From positions 63,244,162 to 63,308,161 of the forward strand of contig CM047427.1 in the NCBI GenBank assembly GCA_026168455.1: a stretch of 64,000 nt of DNA, written 5' to 3'. Both the position numbers and the translations under genes were made by a program. Source of the stretch: Theocolax elegans. Taxonomy: Eukaryota; Arthropoda; Insecta; Hymenoptera; Cerocephalidae. Position 1 is the first letter of the stretch, and every line of letters begins with the position of its first letter. The notes below the pieces were generated by a model, which made no database searches, had not been told where the DNA came from, and saw only the letters and a list, made by a program, of their open reading frames with translations. Shown here in pieces: positions 51,214 to 63,699 of this stretch.

Positions 51214-53259
51214 TTAATCATCTTTCTTTTCGGATGTGTTGGAAGTTTCACTGACTCCATTCGATGTATTTCTGTTAACTGTTAGTCTATTTTTTGCTTG
51301 CTGGCGTAATTGTGCTCTTTTTAGGCTTGTCATTAATTGACTTGATTGATACAGCCAGCTGGCCTGTAATAAATTATTTGAATTTCAATATTAAAATGTA
51401 AATGGTATTTTACCAATACATTCATTTTATTTAAAAAATACCTTCATTACTCTAAATACTGTGATTTACAAAAATATAATGTCATATGAAACTTATTTCA
51501 AGTCTTTTTAACTGAATAGACAGAAAATTATTTCTTTTACAATAATAAAATACTTTTTATTGATAAATATAGATTAATTTTTAGTTAATGTTATTTATTT
51601 AGAAATTTAATACTAATTAAGTTAAATTAAAAACAAACTTACCACCATTATCATACAATTCATTAAAATTGGTACAGAAAAAACAATTGATATAAACATT
51701 CCTTTTGAATCAAAATATTGCTGACGAGAGAAGACCCTAAAATAATTAAACTATAATTAATAATTATTCATTATAATTTTTATGTAAAGTAAATTAGTTA
51801 GCGTTTCATTTTATTTTAAAACTTACATCCAGTTTGAGGCAGCAACTTCATTAATACTTTCAGAAAAGTAAACCAGTAACACTGCAAATATTAATTATAT
51901 TGTACTGAGTAAATCAAAATAGTCAACCTATACCTTATTAGACAAATATACTTACAGAGAACAAGGAATAACAATATTTGGAAGTTTGCATGGTTCCTTG
52001 TCATTAAAGCTGTCATTGTGACAGCTATGTGAAACATTAACAATAATGCCAGCCATGGATCTCTCCAATCAATCTGAAAATAAATTGATCCTCTATGAAA
52101 TTGCTTAAAAATAGTAGTCTATTAAAATTAATAATAACCTATTGATAATAAATTAGTAAAGTATACAATTGATTAGTCATATAAACAAAATGAATTTTTT
52201 TTAATCGATTAATAAACTATTATTAAAGCAATTGATCAACTTTTAGTTGTTTAGTCTACATGTGTCATTGACTCTTTATTATCAAAATTTTATCTACAAA
52301 GCATCAAAGTCATAACTGTAGTTATATAAATAAGTTTGATAAATTCAGCTGAAAATGAACCTAATCAACGGACAAATTATTTACATCTTTGTGAAATAAC
52401 AATATAAAAAATTTAACCAAAATCAGAAGAAATAAAAAATTGTTGAACAATTTCAATGGTATATAAGTAAGTGCTGCATAATATTTTGGATTAAATATAT
52501 TAGAAAATTATATAAATAATAACTTTCTATGGTTTCGTTGACTTATAAATTAATACCATTTTACATAAACAAACATAAATTAGGTAATTTTGTGGTTATT
52601 ACTATACCTGGGTAAAATATATTATAAAATGAAAATAAATAGATAAAAAATGGTTTGAAGTTAGTTTTATTAATTTTGACTGTTTAAAAAGTAACAATTT
52701 ATAACAAAACATAATTTTAAGATTAAATAAGTTGAGTCTTTATCTATTTGGAGATATATTTATTTTCTATTTTCTCTCCATGTCTGTTTATATATTTTAA
52801 CAAATGTAAATTATCAGTGCATAATTTAGTTGGATACATACAAGTGCAATGCATACTATTTTAACAATTTACAAATTGGATGAGGACAAGAGGAAAAGCT
52901 TGTTTCAACTTAATCTAAATTACATCACTGACACTTTCCTTGTAAAAGTAGAAAAGTCAATTCTGCAACGTCAGTGACTAAACTTTACAAAAAAAAGGGA
53001 GGAGAGCACAAATTAATGGTGTAAACAAACATATTGAATGAATTAAACGATATAACTTTCCCTTTCATAGAGCTTACAAAAGCATCCTTAACCTAAAAAG
53101 AGAGGAGTAGCAAAAGGCATAACCGCATAAGTAACATGTAACAATATCTACATTACAAGATAGTATGTATAAAAAAATAGTAAACGATGTACTTACACTT
53201 TGTAAAAAAGACCAAACTCCATCAAGTGTATCAGTCGTGGGGATTTGCGGGTCCGACAT
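51214..53259 (-). CDS. TMEM18: transmembrane protein 18
   Basis: Five minus-strand exons (53259-53197, 52073-51956, 51881-51827, 51736-51643, 51363-51214) join in frame to 159 residues. The core matches TMEM18: [51 protein letters not shown] and a Lys/Arg/Gln-rich tail [14 protein letters not shown]. Three hydrophobic segments are visible. Vertebrate TMEM18 sits in the nuclear envelope and is linked to body-weight traits; its biochemical role is unsettled. It is slightly longer than the human protein (140) because of a Ser/Thr-rich C-terminal tail. The first intron is about 1.1 kb, the others short. Confidence 0.93.
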
Positions 53260-53640
53260 GTCGGGGTTAAAAAAAAAGGTATTTCCAACACGCACAATGT
53301 TTTTTTTTCTCCCTTGCGCGGCAAACTACGTTACAAATTACAATACCGTTGTACTAAAAATGTGAATAAAACACACTAGTTAAGTATATCTTCCGTCTCG
53401 CTTCAGTCTGCTGCAGCCGCCGCGAAAACGCGACGACGTCGTTGATCAGGCGATGCGGTCATACGAGGCGCCTCTTTTTCTGTCGCCTTTACTTACTCGC
53501 GAGTCGCGCTATGCTTGTAACGTCCGTGTGTATGTATACGTACTATGATTGTATACGTGCCGTCGTCGTACACTCGTGCAAGCGCGTATCGTGAGTCGTG
53601 CGCGGTCTGTGTACCGGTGTGCGTCAAATGTCAATGCATG
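53260..53640 (-). promoter_or_regulatory. CpG-rich promoter region of TMEM18
   Basis: Starting about 130 bp upstream of the TMEM18 start, the DNA from 53390 to 53640 is the most CpG-dense in this part of the window (CGCCGCGAAAACGCGACGACG). It may also drive a divergent plus-strand transcript, but no plus-strand gene follows for 5.6 kb. Confidence 0.45.
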
Positions 53641-54319
53641 TGTTCACCTACATGCGTGAGAAATTGAGGATGCTAGAAGTATATAGGTACACGATATATA
53701 CAAATACTGCGATGTGATCCTGATGTTTATTGCAAAAATGTATACCTATATACAATTGTATGTAAATCTACACATATATATATATTTGGTGTGCAGTTTT
53801 TTCCGCAATTCCAACTACACTTTATACGTTATTTTCTGTTTCTTAATCCCCCCCCCCCCCACTGGCCAGGAGTGCGACATCGCGAATCACGTTATCGTAC
53901 CATGTGTATAAGTATGTCTGCAAATATATATATGCGCATTTGATTCAAAAGTGAATTAGGTATACAGTTTATTATACATTCACGTGTGTTTACGCAAGGG
54001 CGATCCGCGCGTATGCATATATGCATGAGTCCGGCGTATACGTGGGTGTGTGTGTGTGTGTACCTATGTATGTGTGTATATATATATATATGTATATACA
54101 ATGAATGAATGAGCAATTAAGACTATAAGCTTTCGTTAGTTTTTGTTTTGATTCGAAAAAGATGGAGGGAAGGGGGAAATCGACCGCTCTATATGTGTTT
54201 CTATATGTGTGTACGTATATTATATATATTTAAAGGAGTGGAATAGATATTATGCGAAGGCTGAATATGTGTGGAAGAAATGGGAGTGCCGCGCCGCGAC
54301 TTTTTTTATAAATGTGTAT

Positions 54320-54396
<77 letters not shown>

Positions 54397-54420
54397 TAGT
54401 GTATATATACATAGAAATAA
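53640..54420. repeat. cluster of simple repeats
   Basis: A C-homopolymer (53850-53859), a TG run (about 54044-54061), short TA runs (about 54077-54092) and a compound (AC)n(AT)n tract at 54320-54394. Open frames that cross them consist of Tyr-Ile or Thr-His repeats and are artefacts. Confidence 0.85.
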
Positions 54421-55900
54421 AGATGACTTATCAGAGATTTATATCAACGTATATATGCGAATTCATAGTTTCGCGTCGCATTATTATTATTTTTTCAAAT
54501 TAATTTTATTGTTTTACTTCTTATCTATAATTAGATCATTTCTATTAATATTTCACGATAATTTGTATGAGAACCATGCTACATATTCTTTCCAAAATAT
54601 AAAATACGTGGAGCATTGAACATACGACTAGACAAAACTTTAATGTATTTGAACGAACTGCAGGAGAAAATAAATTTTCAAATAAAGAAATCTGTAGCGG
54701 ATGCAATATGCTCAATAATAGTAATTTGGAGAGGTTTTTAATGATATACCAAGGTCATTTATAAATATTTTATTTTAATTTAGTGCAAATTAATAATGAT
54801 TCGCTATGATAATTGTATTAGGAAAAGTTAAAAACAATGATAAGACAAAATGTATGTACATGTAATGCAAAACGACAAATCGAACTGCAGGACTATACGC
54901 TTATAAATTACAATACAAAATTTTGCTACAATAAAATGTGACATGCCAATGAAATTTTGTAAGCATTCCGTATATCGATAACAACTGCTACGAACTACCT
55001 AAAGTCTGAAAAATTTTATGATAAAACGTCCACGGCAAACTTAATTTTTTTTAACAAACTGGAGATGTTTCATTGTATCGTCTATACGTATTATAAAATA
55101 CACGTTGCTCACTGCATTTTATGAATTGGCATCTATACTTAAAATAAAAACAGTAATTTATATTTCAATCAGATGTATTGGTACCTGCAATCGCAAGATT
55201 GATCATTTTTAAACACTACTACCATCGTATATAGATGGTAAAGTTTTACTACTAGTCATATTTTTTTTACAACAGAATCTGGAATGTTATATGGATAAAA
55301 ATAATAAATATTTTTAAACAATATTATTTATATCTTAGAACTTCACTTATTAAACGCTTAACTTTACTTATTCTTCTACATGCTATTTCAGTTCGTTCAG
55401 CGTTATCAGTAATATATAAAAAATTGACACTATAAATATACCTAATCAATAAAAATCGGAGTACTTAAATTTTCGATTTTCAGTGTAATTTTCATCGATC
55501 GATTAATTATTTTTCCACATTTCATACGGTGACCAAGAAGTGTAAAATTATCGGTAAATATATTTTTTTAAAACCAAGTCATATTCTTTTGGTTTTTTTT
55601 TATTATTTATTCCTTCATTCGTATTTTTAGTATAACATATACATACATTGTCAAAAAAATGTTTCGTAAAATACAGTAAAATATATATGAAAAAAATAAT
55701 ATTTAATAAAATATTAAATAATATTTATTTATTCCAGGTACAGATTTACATCTTTAAACATATCCCGCCTTTTCTTATAATTGTTTCTTATCCTACTGTA
55801 CAAAATTTTCGCTCAATATATAAAACAAAAAATACTTAAGTTTTTCATATATTTACAGTGTTTATCCGTTTTTGTCTGCGATACTATTTTTAACTATTTA
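54420..55900. other. AT-rich spacer
   Basis: No coding frame, repeat end or regulatory motif could be supported here. Confidence 0.45.
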
Positions 55901-55917
55901 CCTATAGTAATTTCTTT

Positions 55918-56240
55918 TTATCTAGTTCTATAATTATACATTTTATCTTTTTTGTTCTTTTCATTTTGCTTACATAGGTTTTTAAATTTCTGACTGTATT
56001 TACATATATTAGGTTTAATATCCTCCTTTAGGATGTTCATCAATGCGTTTTCGCTTTCCTCCTTATCCCCCGCTAGTCTACACTTATCTACTTCTTCTAC
56101 CCATTTTTCTTCAATTTTCTCCATCGCATTTTTACATTTCCATATGTGATCCATCTTCTCTTTTTCTGTATTACAAATTCTACAATTTAATTCTTTAAAA
56201 CCTTTCTTTTCTGATTTTCCCAAGTACCTCTCTTGCCCTA
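55918..56240 (-). pseudogene. 3' scrap of a non-LTR retrotransposon ORF
   Basis: A minus-strand frame of about 100 codons has a CCHC-like cluster, CRICNTEKEKMDHIWKC, followed by a Lys/Glu-rich helix. This is how the C-terminal end of reverse-transcriptase ORFs of R1/Jockey/I-like LINEs usually looks. Upstream the similarity (SELGQE before a one-base frame change) is interrupted by a stop, so the copy is 5'-truncated and frameshifted. Family is not assigned. Confidence 0.45.
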
Positions 56241-56284
56241 ACTCTGATAGTTAAATAAATTTAGATAGTTAAATATTCCCCAGT

Positions 56285-56382
56285 GGTGCTTGTATCAATC
56301 GGCCGGGATCGGGAAACGAACCAGGGACCTCTGGACTACGAGCCCGACGCCCTATCGACCGAATCATCGCAGGCATCATAAT
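56285..56382 (-). repeat. tRNA-like segment, possible SINE head or tRNA pseudogene
   Basis: On the minus strand, GGTTCGTTTCC (56322-56312) fits a pol III B box with one change. Upstream, CGGTCGATAGGGCGTCGG resembles an A box, and GGGCTCGTAGTCC looks like an anticodon arm with a CGU anticodon. The acceptor ends do not pair convincingly, so this is not a functional tRNA gene. Confidence 0.45.
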
Positions 56383-56555
56383 GTATTTTCACCAAGTGCT
56401 GTCCTCACCAAGACATCGTATGACCTCCGTCGCTGATTAGCACCGAATTGGGAGCATAAAAAAAGCGACGTTAAAATATATAAAGAAAAAAAAAAGTTAG
56501 ATATTTGATTGAAATGACTAAATCTTTAAATGCGTAAACGTCCTTTTACATTATA

Positions 56556-57235
56556 TTAACGGGATTCCAGATCCAAATTACAGGAATATGCATCTTTCAA
56601 TCCAAAAATTATTTATAAAATATTGAATTAAAAATATGAAAAAATTCATATTAGTTAAAATATAAGAAAAAAGCTTAAAATTTTGATATTTTTAAGAAAA
56701 AATCATTTTATAACAATTGAGTAAACAATTTGGGTCGGCAATTATTAGTGAAAAATGCATGAACTTTCAATCCAAACATCATAATCAATTTATGGATTTA
56801 AAATCTGGACAAAAATTGGGTATATTATTTAAAACATGCCTAAGGGGATGTCGAACCCAAATTGCAGGGATCTACACCTTTCAACTTACCAATTATATCT
56901 TGAATATTTAATTAAAAATCTGAAAAAATCATAAGGATAGCTTAAAATATAAGGAAGGGCCTAAAGGATTGATTTTTCAAGAAAAAATAATTTTTTTTTA
57001 TAATAATTGAGTAAACAATTTTGGGTCGGTAATTATTAGTGAAAAAGGCATAAATTTTCAACCCAAACATCGTAATTAAAATATCCCTTTAAAAATCTGA
57101 AAAAAATGTTGATTTATTGTTAAAAACATGCATGAAGGCCTGTTGGACAGGATTTTAAAAAAAATTAATTCTTTTGTTTATAAAAAAGTAAAAAATGACC
57201 ATTTTGTAAGTCTGACATTACACTTGTATAAAATT
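56556..57235. mobile_element. TTAA-type MITE, partly duplicated in tandem
   Basis: One end begins TTAACGGGATTCCAGATCC (56556), and about 282 bp later the same end recurs (TAAGGGGATGTCGAACCC, 56840). Both units carry TTGAGTAAACAATT, GGTCGGYAATTATTAGTG and a following TTTTCAAYCCAAACATC. The far end near 57190-57230 (AAATGACCATTTTGTAAGTC) is the reverse complement of the left end of the copy at 33524. It is therefore a full-length copy with an internal direct duplication, or two nested copies. Confidence 0.65.
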
Positions 57236-57239
57236 AAAA

Positions 57240-58900
57240 TTCAGACTAGTTTGCCCCTGTAAGATATATCACATGCATTACACTTCGAATGCTTGTGTAG
57301 TCTACGTTGAGGGGCACAAATTCATAACGATATACTTACTTTATACATATAGCGTTGATCTCAGTTATGTATTTCAATTTTTGCGTTTTAGTGTTATTTT
57401 AGACATAAAAGCTGTACAATTACTGGTTTCAGGATTTGGTCCAACACAAGCTGACTTAGTTTTGAAGAATACTTCTTCTATTATGTACTAGAGTACTTGT
57501 TTTTAATAGTATAATATTCGAATTCATTCAGATTTTTAAAATTGTTATTGGTTAATAATTTTTGAAATTCCAATATCACGCTATTAGTATGTAAAAATTT
57601 TTCAAATTTTGAATAAAATATTTAACAATATTTTGAAGTTAAAAGATGTAAAGTGAAGTGATACAGTGAAAATGAATATTTCAATTTACATAATACTCGG
57701 AACATCTCGAGCAAGGGTTTACTTTATGATTGTCATTATTTCTACGCAGGTTTTCCCATATTCATATTTCCCATATGTTTGCCATCGTAAACACCTTCTT
57801 AAAAGGGTGACGATAATACTTTCTGTGAATAGAAACTATACAAAAATATAAAGTAATTTAACTCTACATTTTTCTAGAAACGATTTGGAATAAATATTTA
57901 TTGAATGCTTTAAACAATTTTGTTGTTCAATTTGAGACAAAATTAAAGTTATAGGTATTTATTTTATTGCCAGTGAAAATTTTAATTTGATTTTCATGAA
58001 CTAGAAAACGCTATTGCGATTAATAATTTATTGTAACCAGCAAATATGCATGCATATTATCTCGCATGTAAAATTTAGAGTAATTAAATGCTTATCTCTT
58101 AAATTGCATCTATTCGATATACCTGACTTTTTCTCCTGACCCATACACATAGGAATCAAAAGGAGCGACAGCGCCTGACGCAAGTATAAAGGCGCGTAAG
58201 CCACATGTACAGGTAACTAGCCCCTCGACTTTTACTATATTATACAAACACTGTGTTGGAAAAATATTAATAAGTCAAATGTTAATTTTGAAATATTTTA
58301 AATCGTGTAGATTTTCTAGCAAATACTGATGCATTATGGATGCAGTGTAATCATCAAAGATGGTTTTGTAATATGGAAAATTTTTAATTTTGTCTCAATT
58401 GTCATTAATGTTTGTTGTAAGTATACATTTTCATAAATATAATATATAATATAAAATGTTTGGGAAAGTATCGTGTAAATATGGTCTTTAATCAATTATT
58501 AAAATAAATTATTTAAAAAAATTATATATATTTTTGAAAAAATATATACTTGTTGGTATAATTATAAAAAAGTTGTTCTATCCAGCAAAAATATATGTAC
58601 ATTATCTCGCATAATGTCTTAAATTTGTTTAATTATTTCAATGTAATGTAAACTTGCAGTCGATAAAATAATAATTCATAATTACAGTATTCATTGCTAA
58701 ACGTTTCAAATACGTATAAGTTATAAATAATAAATTAATATCAATGACTGATATTAAAATAAAACCGTAACAATAATCCAATAAAAGCAAGTAGTTTTTT
58801 AACAGTCTATAATTACACAGCTTAAAATATAGGTACGTAAGTAAAGGTATAAATTTGAAACCAAAATAATTAAATGCGGGTTTATAATGAAGTAAAATGA
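57240..58900. other. repeat-rich spacer upstream of the last gene
   Basis: No convincing coding frame. It contains a dispersed repeat at 58067-58260 and a nearby relative at about 58580-58630 (CCAGCAAAAATATATG, ATTATCTCGCAT). Confidence 0.45.
58067..58260 (+). repeat. dispersed repeat, copy A, with GC-rich insert
   Basis: The flanks match copy B near 63.54-63.66 kb: ATGTAAAATTTAGA, TAATTAAATG, TTTTTCTCCTGRCCCATACAC and ATTATACAAACACT occur in the same order. Copy A has about 85 extra bases (58155-58239) that are GC-richer and contain TATAAA (58185-58190) followed by GTAAG and GTAACT donor-like words. Confidence 0.6.
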
Positions 58901-59306
58901 ATAAGTTCGTGAAATAAAATGTAGTTAGAATAAACCAAACGAATGAAACAACCGTATCGAATGTAAATACTTTTGACCCAAAGAAAATTCAAAGAACGAC
59001 ACGTAAAATTAAGTGTAGAAAAATTTGTGAAAATTGTGTGAATATAAGAGAACGTATATATAACGAATAAGAGGTGGTGAAATAGTAGTTACACTTTGGG
59101 AAACGAATAAATTGAAATCCGAAGCGTGAAGCCAGGTATAATCTCGAAGCGTGTTTCCAAAAGTGTCGTATAATCCCCCGGGAAGTGTCCCCCGCAGGTA
59201 TGTAGAACGCAAGGCGCAGTTTCGGCCGACCCCCTGCGAACACTTTAGCTCAGTAGCAAATTCAACCCCGAAGTGAACAGTGCAAATTTAGTGATACCCG
59301 TATTCA
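58900..59306 (+). promoter_or_regulatory. promoter / 5' leader of the last gene
   Basis: A GC-richer stretch (59090-59300) directly before the first coding exon, with CpG words and no coding frame of its own. Confidence 0.4.
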
Positions 59307-62300
59307 ATGCGGCTCTCGACTATGAGTTGTAAGAATATGATAGCGCCCGCACAGTGGATCAAGAAGAACATGCTGGGAACCTATTCCGAGGAGCTTGTGA
59401 GTTTATGTTCTTTTATATACTTTTTGGTACACCCGACATGAGTTTATTTAAATTTTGACGTAATTTATTTGATAAAATACAGTTTTAAGTTTTTGATAAA
59501 CTAAATTTTGTCCTTGCTTGAGTTTTTATATACTTCATAGTGCAACGTTTGTGCAATTGTAAAATATTATTGTTCGATTATTTTCATATTTATTAATTTA
59601 ACTAATATATATTATGAATATTTATAAATGTGTATTAAAATGGTTGTATGTTCTTAAACGTTGCAAAGTGAAAAATAAACCAAATGCTTATTTACGCTTT
59701 TCAGTTATTTATAATTTCAATATTTTATTTTAATTTTTATTTTATTCATTTTATTTTACGAGTGTGTTTTGATTCATTAGTTTTCGCAAACGTTTATTGA
59801 AAATTTTATGTAATTATTATTTTCACAAATTTTGAAAAATTTAACAGATAATATGTATTTTATTATATAATATATATAATTATTATATTTTACTATATAC
59901 AATATAGTAATTTTTCGCCGTCTACTGTAATTATTTAATACAATATCAACAAAATAATTATAAATTATAATATTATTAAGCAGTGACCGTGCTGAAAAAT
60001 TATATTTTGGAATCAATATTCAAATTTGTGTTTCCACCTAAATATTTAACAATACAAAGAAACATTCTATTCAGACGTCGATGCTATATAAATAAGAATA
60101 TTTTCATAGACCCATTCATTGCATAAAGCACATTCAATATGTGTGAATCTAGTCTAAACATGTTGTTTCTTGTTAAATGGTATATAGGGAAGGCCGTTAA
60201 CCGAGGCAGAAATGCGGGTTCAAAGGTGTCTCGAACAGCTTTCAGTCCCCGAATGGTACCGCAAACATTCAAAACCGACTAGGATTTTACAGAACGGCAC
60301 GCCCTTCGAATGTCGGCCGGCCTCTTGGAAGACAATTAAACTCAAGAATGGAAATTCGCCAAGGAAATCACCGTGGAAACGGTCACCAAAAAAAACTGAA
60401 AATGGTAAATATATACTTTCTATTGTATTTTACTGGTTTATATACAGACACTCGACACGATCATTGATTTATGGTACTAATTTACTTCAGCAGTCTCCCA
60501 CATTGATACCGTGTGTTACCTTTCTTTTCTATACTTTATGGTCACGTAATGTAAAATTGAGAAAAAAAGTCTTTTGTGGATACTAAAGTAGTATAGTGTG
60601 TCATGATGTATATGATACTTTTGGAACTATTTAATATCAGTAGAATAGCATTGATTCAAATCATTATATCGTAACAACGTCTATTATAAATATGTGATTA
60701 AATATATATTTCAACTACTATTAATTAATTTCAAATGTTTATTCGTTGGAATACCCTGTCATTATTAACCGGGCAGAATTAGTTAATTTTTACATTTATT
60801 TAATAAAACCATTAGATAATTGGTTAATACATTATTATATAATTGTACAAGTTAATAATGTAAGAGACACCTTCAAAAAATTTTGACGAAAAATTATATA
60901 TTTTTGTTGTAAAAATGTTTAAAGGTGTAGATAATATTACATATTAATAATGTATAAAATAATATACTTTGTGAAATAAATGTAATAATTAACATTTTTG
61001 ATTCGTTCTGTAACAACCAGATATGCTAATCCATTGACATATTGTACTTAAATTACGTATTTATTTTGTAATATTAGTACTTTGTTACATCTATGTACTA
61101 TTGATTAAAAAATATTGCACTTAAGAATTATTGATTAAAATGACTAATTTTAATTTTTATGCAATTCAATTTAATTTAAAGATTGTTAATATTAAACAAC
61201 AATTTATTTATTATTATATTTATGTATAGAGTTGATAGATGACTAAATTAAGAATTTATTTGTCTATTTCAGATGGCGAAACGCACATCACAATATCAAA
61301 CTATCAGAATCATCTAAACGAAACATATACCGATACATCGAGAAATCAAAGTTTAATAAACGACGAAACGTATATCGGTACACCAAAAAATCAGACTAAT
61401 ATGAATGAAACATATACTGATAACTGGAAAAATCAAAATTTAATAAACAACGAAACTTATATCGGTACACCAAAAAATCAGAATAATATGAATGAAACAT
61501 ACATCGATAGATCAAGAAATGAAAGTTTATTGACTGACGAAATGTATACAACCACAAACGATACATTTTTAAACGAAACACACATTATCACGCTACCAGA
61601 CCAAAAATCACTTAACGAAACTTACCGTATAAGCCGAAAAACTCCACGAAAAAGTTACCCGTTAGTCGAGTCTTCCTTCGAAAGCGAAAGTGAACCCCCA
61701 AAATCCTTGCGTAAATTCCATTCTCCCCTAACACCGAGTAATACGTTTCCCCGCGTAACACCATCACGAAAAATCCAAAACATCAACATAGTATTACCAA
61801 ATCCCACACCACCGAAATGTTCACGTACCGTATATACAACAACCAAAAACATCGAGATGATTCAGGAACCTGATCAATCAACGAACGAAGATGCAACCCA
61901 CGCAAGTTTTTTAATAGCAGAAATAGAACCAGATGGTGTGAAAACGAAAGTCCACGTATTCGCTGGTCCCGAGGAATTTGAACGAGTCGATTCACCGAAT
62001 ACTAGGTTTTTCAATTCTAGTCGAAAGTCAACGGAATTGGAAAGAATCGTTCAAAGTGGCCTGCGTGATTCTGGATCAAGTGGTCGCAGTTTAATTCAAG
62101 AGATGATCGGTGAATTGGATCGTACTCTTACGGAAGGTCGTTACTCGCATACCGGTAACGCTTTGGGCGACGAGGCTAAGAATTTCGTCAAAAGCATGGT
62201 CAGCGCTTTGGAGCAAAGTGATACGGATACCGAATTGCCTAGATCGACTAGTATCTCCTTCGAAGATACTTCGGATGAATCTGATGAGGAAGTTTATTGG

Positions 62301-62693
62301 ATCCCAGCTAAGATACGTCAACTTCCTCGAACCAGCTCTCTTTTAAGCATGTTGTCGAAAGGTTCGAGTCGTCGCAGTAATGGTAGAGCTTCTCCAGGTT
62401 TGAGCCCGATCAAGAAGGACAAGAAGAAGGATTGGCACAGACCTTGGGGCTTGACTTATACCGATAGAAATAATAAACTCTCTAGGCAGCTCTTTAGGAT
62501 CGATGAGACTGGAGTTATCGATTCTGGATATTCCGACAGATCGTCATCCCGAACGGCAACTATTAGTTCTACTGGTGAGACAAGAAGATCATCTCCTACA
62601 TCTTCGTTATCTTCATCACCAACATTTTTCGATGGTCTGACTGACCGGATTACTAATTCTAGACCTTGCATTTTTAAATCCTTTTTGGTATAA
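59307..62693 (+). CDS. uncharacterised Ser/Thr-rich protein with NETY repeats
   Basis: Three exons (59307-59396, 60188-60404, 61273-62693) join in frame to 575 residues. I do not recognise the family. The first two exons look constrained: MIAPAQWIKKNMLGTY, then LTEAEMRVQRCLEQLSVPEWYR and FECRPASWKTIKL, the kind of compact motif found near the N-terminus of conserved insect proteins. The third exon begins with a repeat-rich part (29-residue units with NETY/DETY cores, about residues 103-210), then a low-complexity basic and Ser-rich part, an acidic patch (DTSDESDEEVYW) and a more ordered stretch (KKDWHRPWGLTYTDRNNKLSRQLF). No signal peptide, membrane helix or enzyme motif is visible; a cytoplasmic, largely disordered scaffold is a guess. 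Splice junctions are canonical and phase-consistent. Confidence 0.82.
61317..61535 (+). repeat. coding tandem repeat, about 87-bp period
   Basis: Two near-identical 29-residue units (LINDETYIGTPKNQ... and LINNETYIGTPKNQ...) plus flanking partial units place ETY every 14-15 residues, so each 87-bp unit is itself a doubled half-unit. The period is a multiple of three and keeps the frame. Confidence 0.8.
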
Positions 62694-63530
62694 ATCTGTA
62701 AAGCGGCGCACGTAAGGCTGGATGCAGTTTTCTATTTTTTCCAATCAAATTTTTAATAATTTATTTTCCACCAGTAGTTTTGTAGAGTAGAGAATTTAAA
62801 TGGGAATCTAATAATATTTTAAAATGGCTCATAAATTAAAATTTTTTTTATAAAAATCAGATTTATGTAGATTTTATAGAATTAACTTCGCTTTTTTAAA
62901 TTTTACTATTTTATTATTTTTTAAATTTTTTCTAGGAAATATACTTACAGAAATTATCTTCAAAACGTAATAAACATCATTACGTTTTTAATTAATTGAT
63001 TTCTTTTACAAAATAGCATATTATCAATCTAGATAAGTCGATCTATAATTACTTTACGATTTACATCGAAACAATTTCTTTCATTTTAGTTAATGTAATA
63101 TCTTAATCATTAATATTCCCATAAAACAAGGTACGACATTTTTATCTCTAGTTCCCATGTAAGATATCGGAGTATAATCATATAGTGATTTTATATTGTT
63201 ATTGCTATTATTGCTCTGCGATTTGACGAATATGTCGAAAAGCGTAACCTCTGTATTGTAATGATACAGAGAATTACGTCGTATTTCGCATATATTAACA
63301 CCGACAATGGATTGAAAACCTTAGAATTAAATTTTGTATAGTATAGTTATTTAAATTTTTTTTAACTTTATGTCTATTCTTCGCATATGTACGTGTATAA
63401 TATTATGTATAATAAACGATATAATATATAAGATGTATAAATGTTACTGCAATGTAGACGAATGATGTATTTAACCAAATGATAGGTGTTAGTGAATTAA
63501 TGTAAATACACTTGTCGATAGATACTTATA
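62694..63530 (+). other. 3' UTR / flank of the last gene
   Basis: AT-rich, without coding signature. AATAAA at 63411-63416 is a plausible distal polyadenylation signal; a nearer one was not clear. Confidence 0.45.
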
Positions 63531-63536
63531 TTTTAA

Positions 63537-63665
63537 TGTAAAATTTAGAATAATTAAATGATTATCTTAAAAATTTCATCTTTTTGATATTATACCTGCA
63601 TTTTTCTCCTGGCCCATACACTATATAAGAGTATATAATTATACAAACACTATGTTAATTTTGAT
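63537..63665 (+). repeat. dispersed repeat, copy B
   Basis: Same orientation and order of motifs as copy A at 58.1 kb, but lacking its central GC-rich 85 bp, which is replaced by a short TATATAAGAGTATATA-like stretch. The two copies flank the last gene. Confidence 0.6.
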
Positions 63666-63699
63666 TAATTATTATTATATTAATATATTGATTTAAAAA

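Noticed and set aside
54209..54619. 136-codon open frame
   Set aside because: It runs through the AC/AT microsatellite and has no other coding support.
56285..56382. Functional tRNA-Thr gene
   Set aside because: B-box and anticodon-like parts exist, but the anticodon stem has a mismatch and the acceptor stem does not pair, so it is listed only as a tRNA-like remnant.
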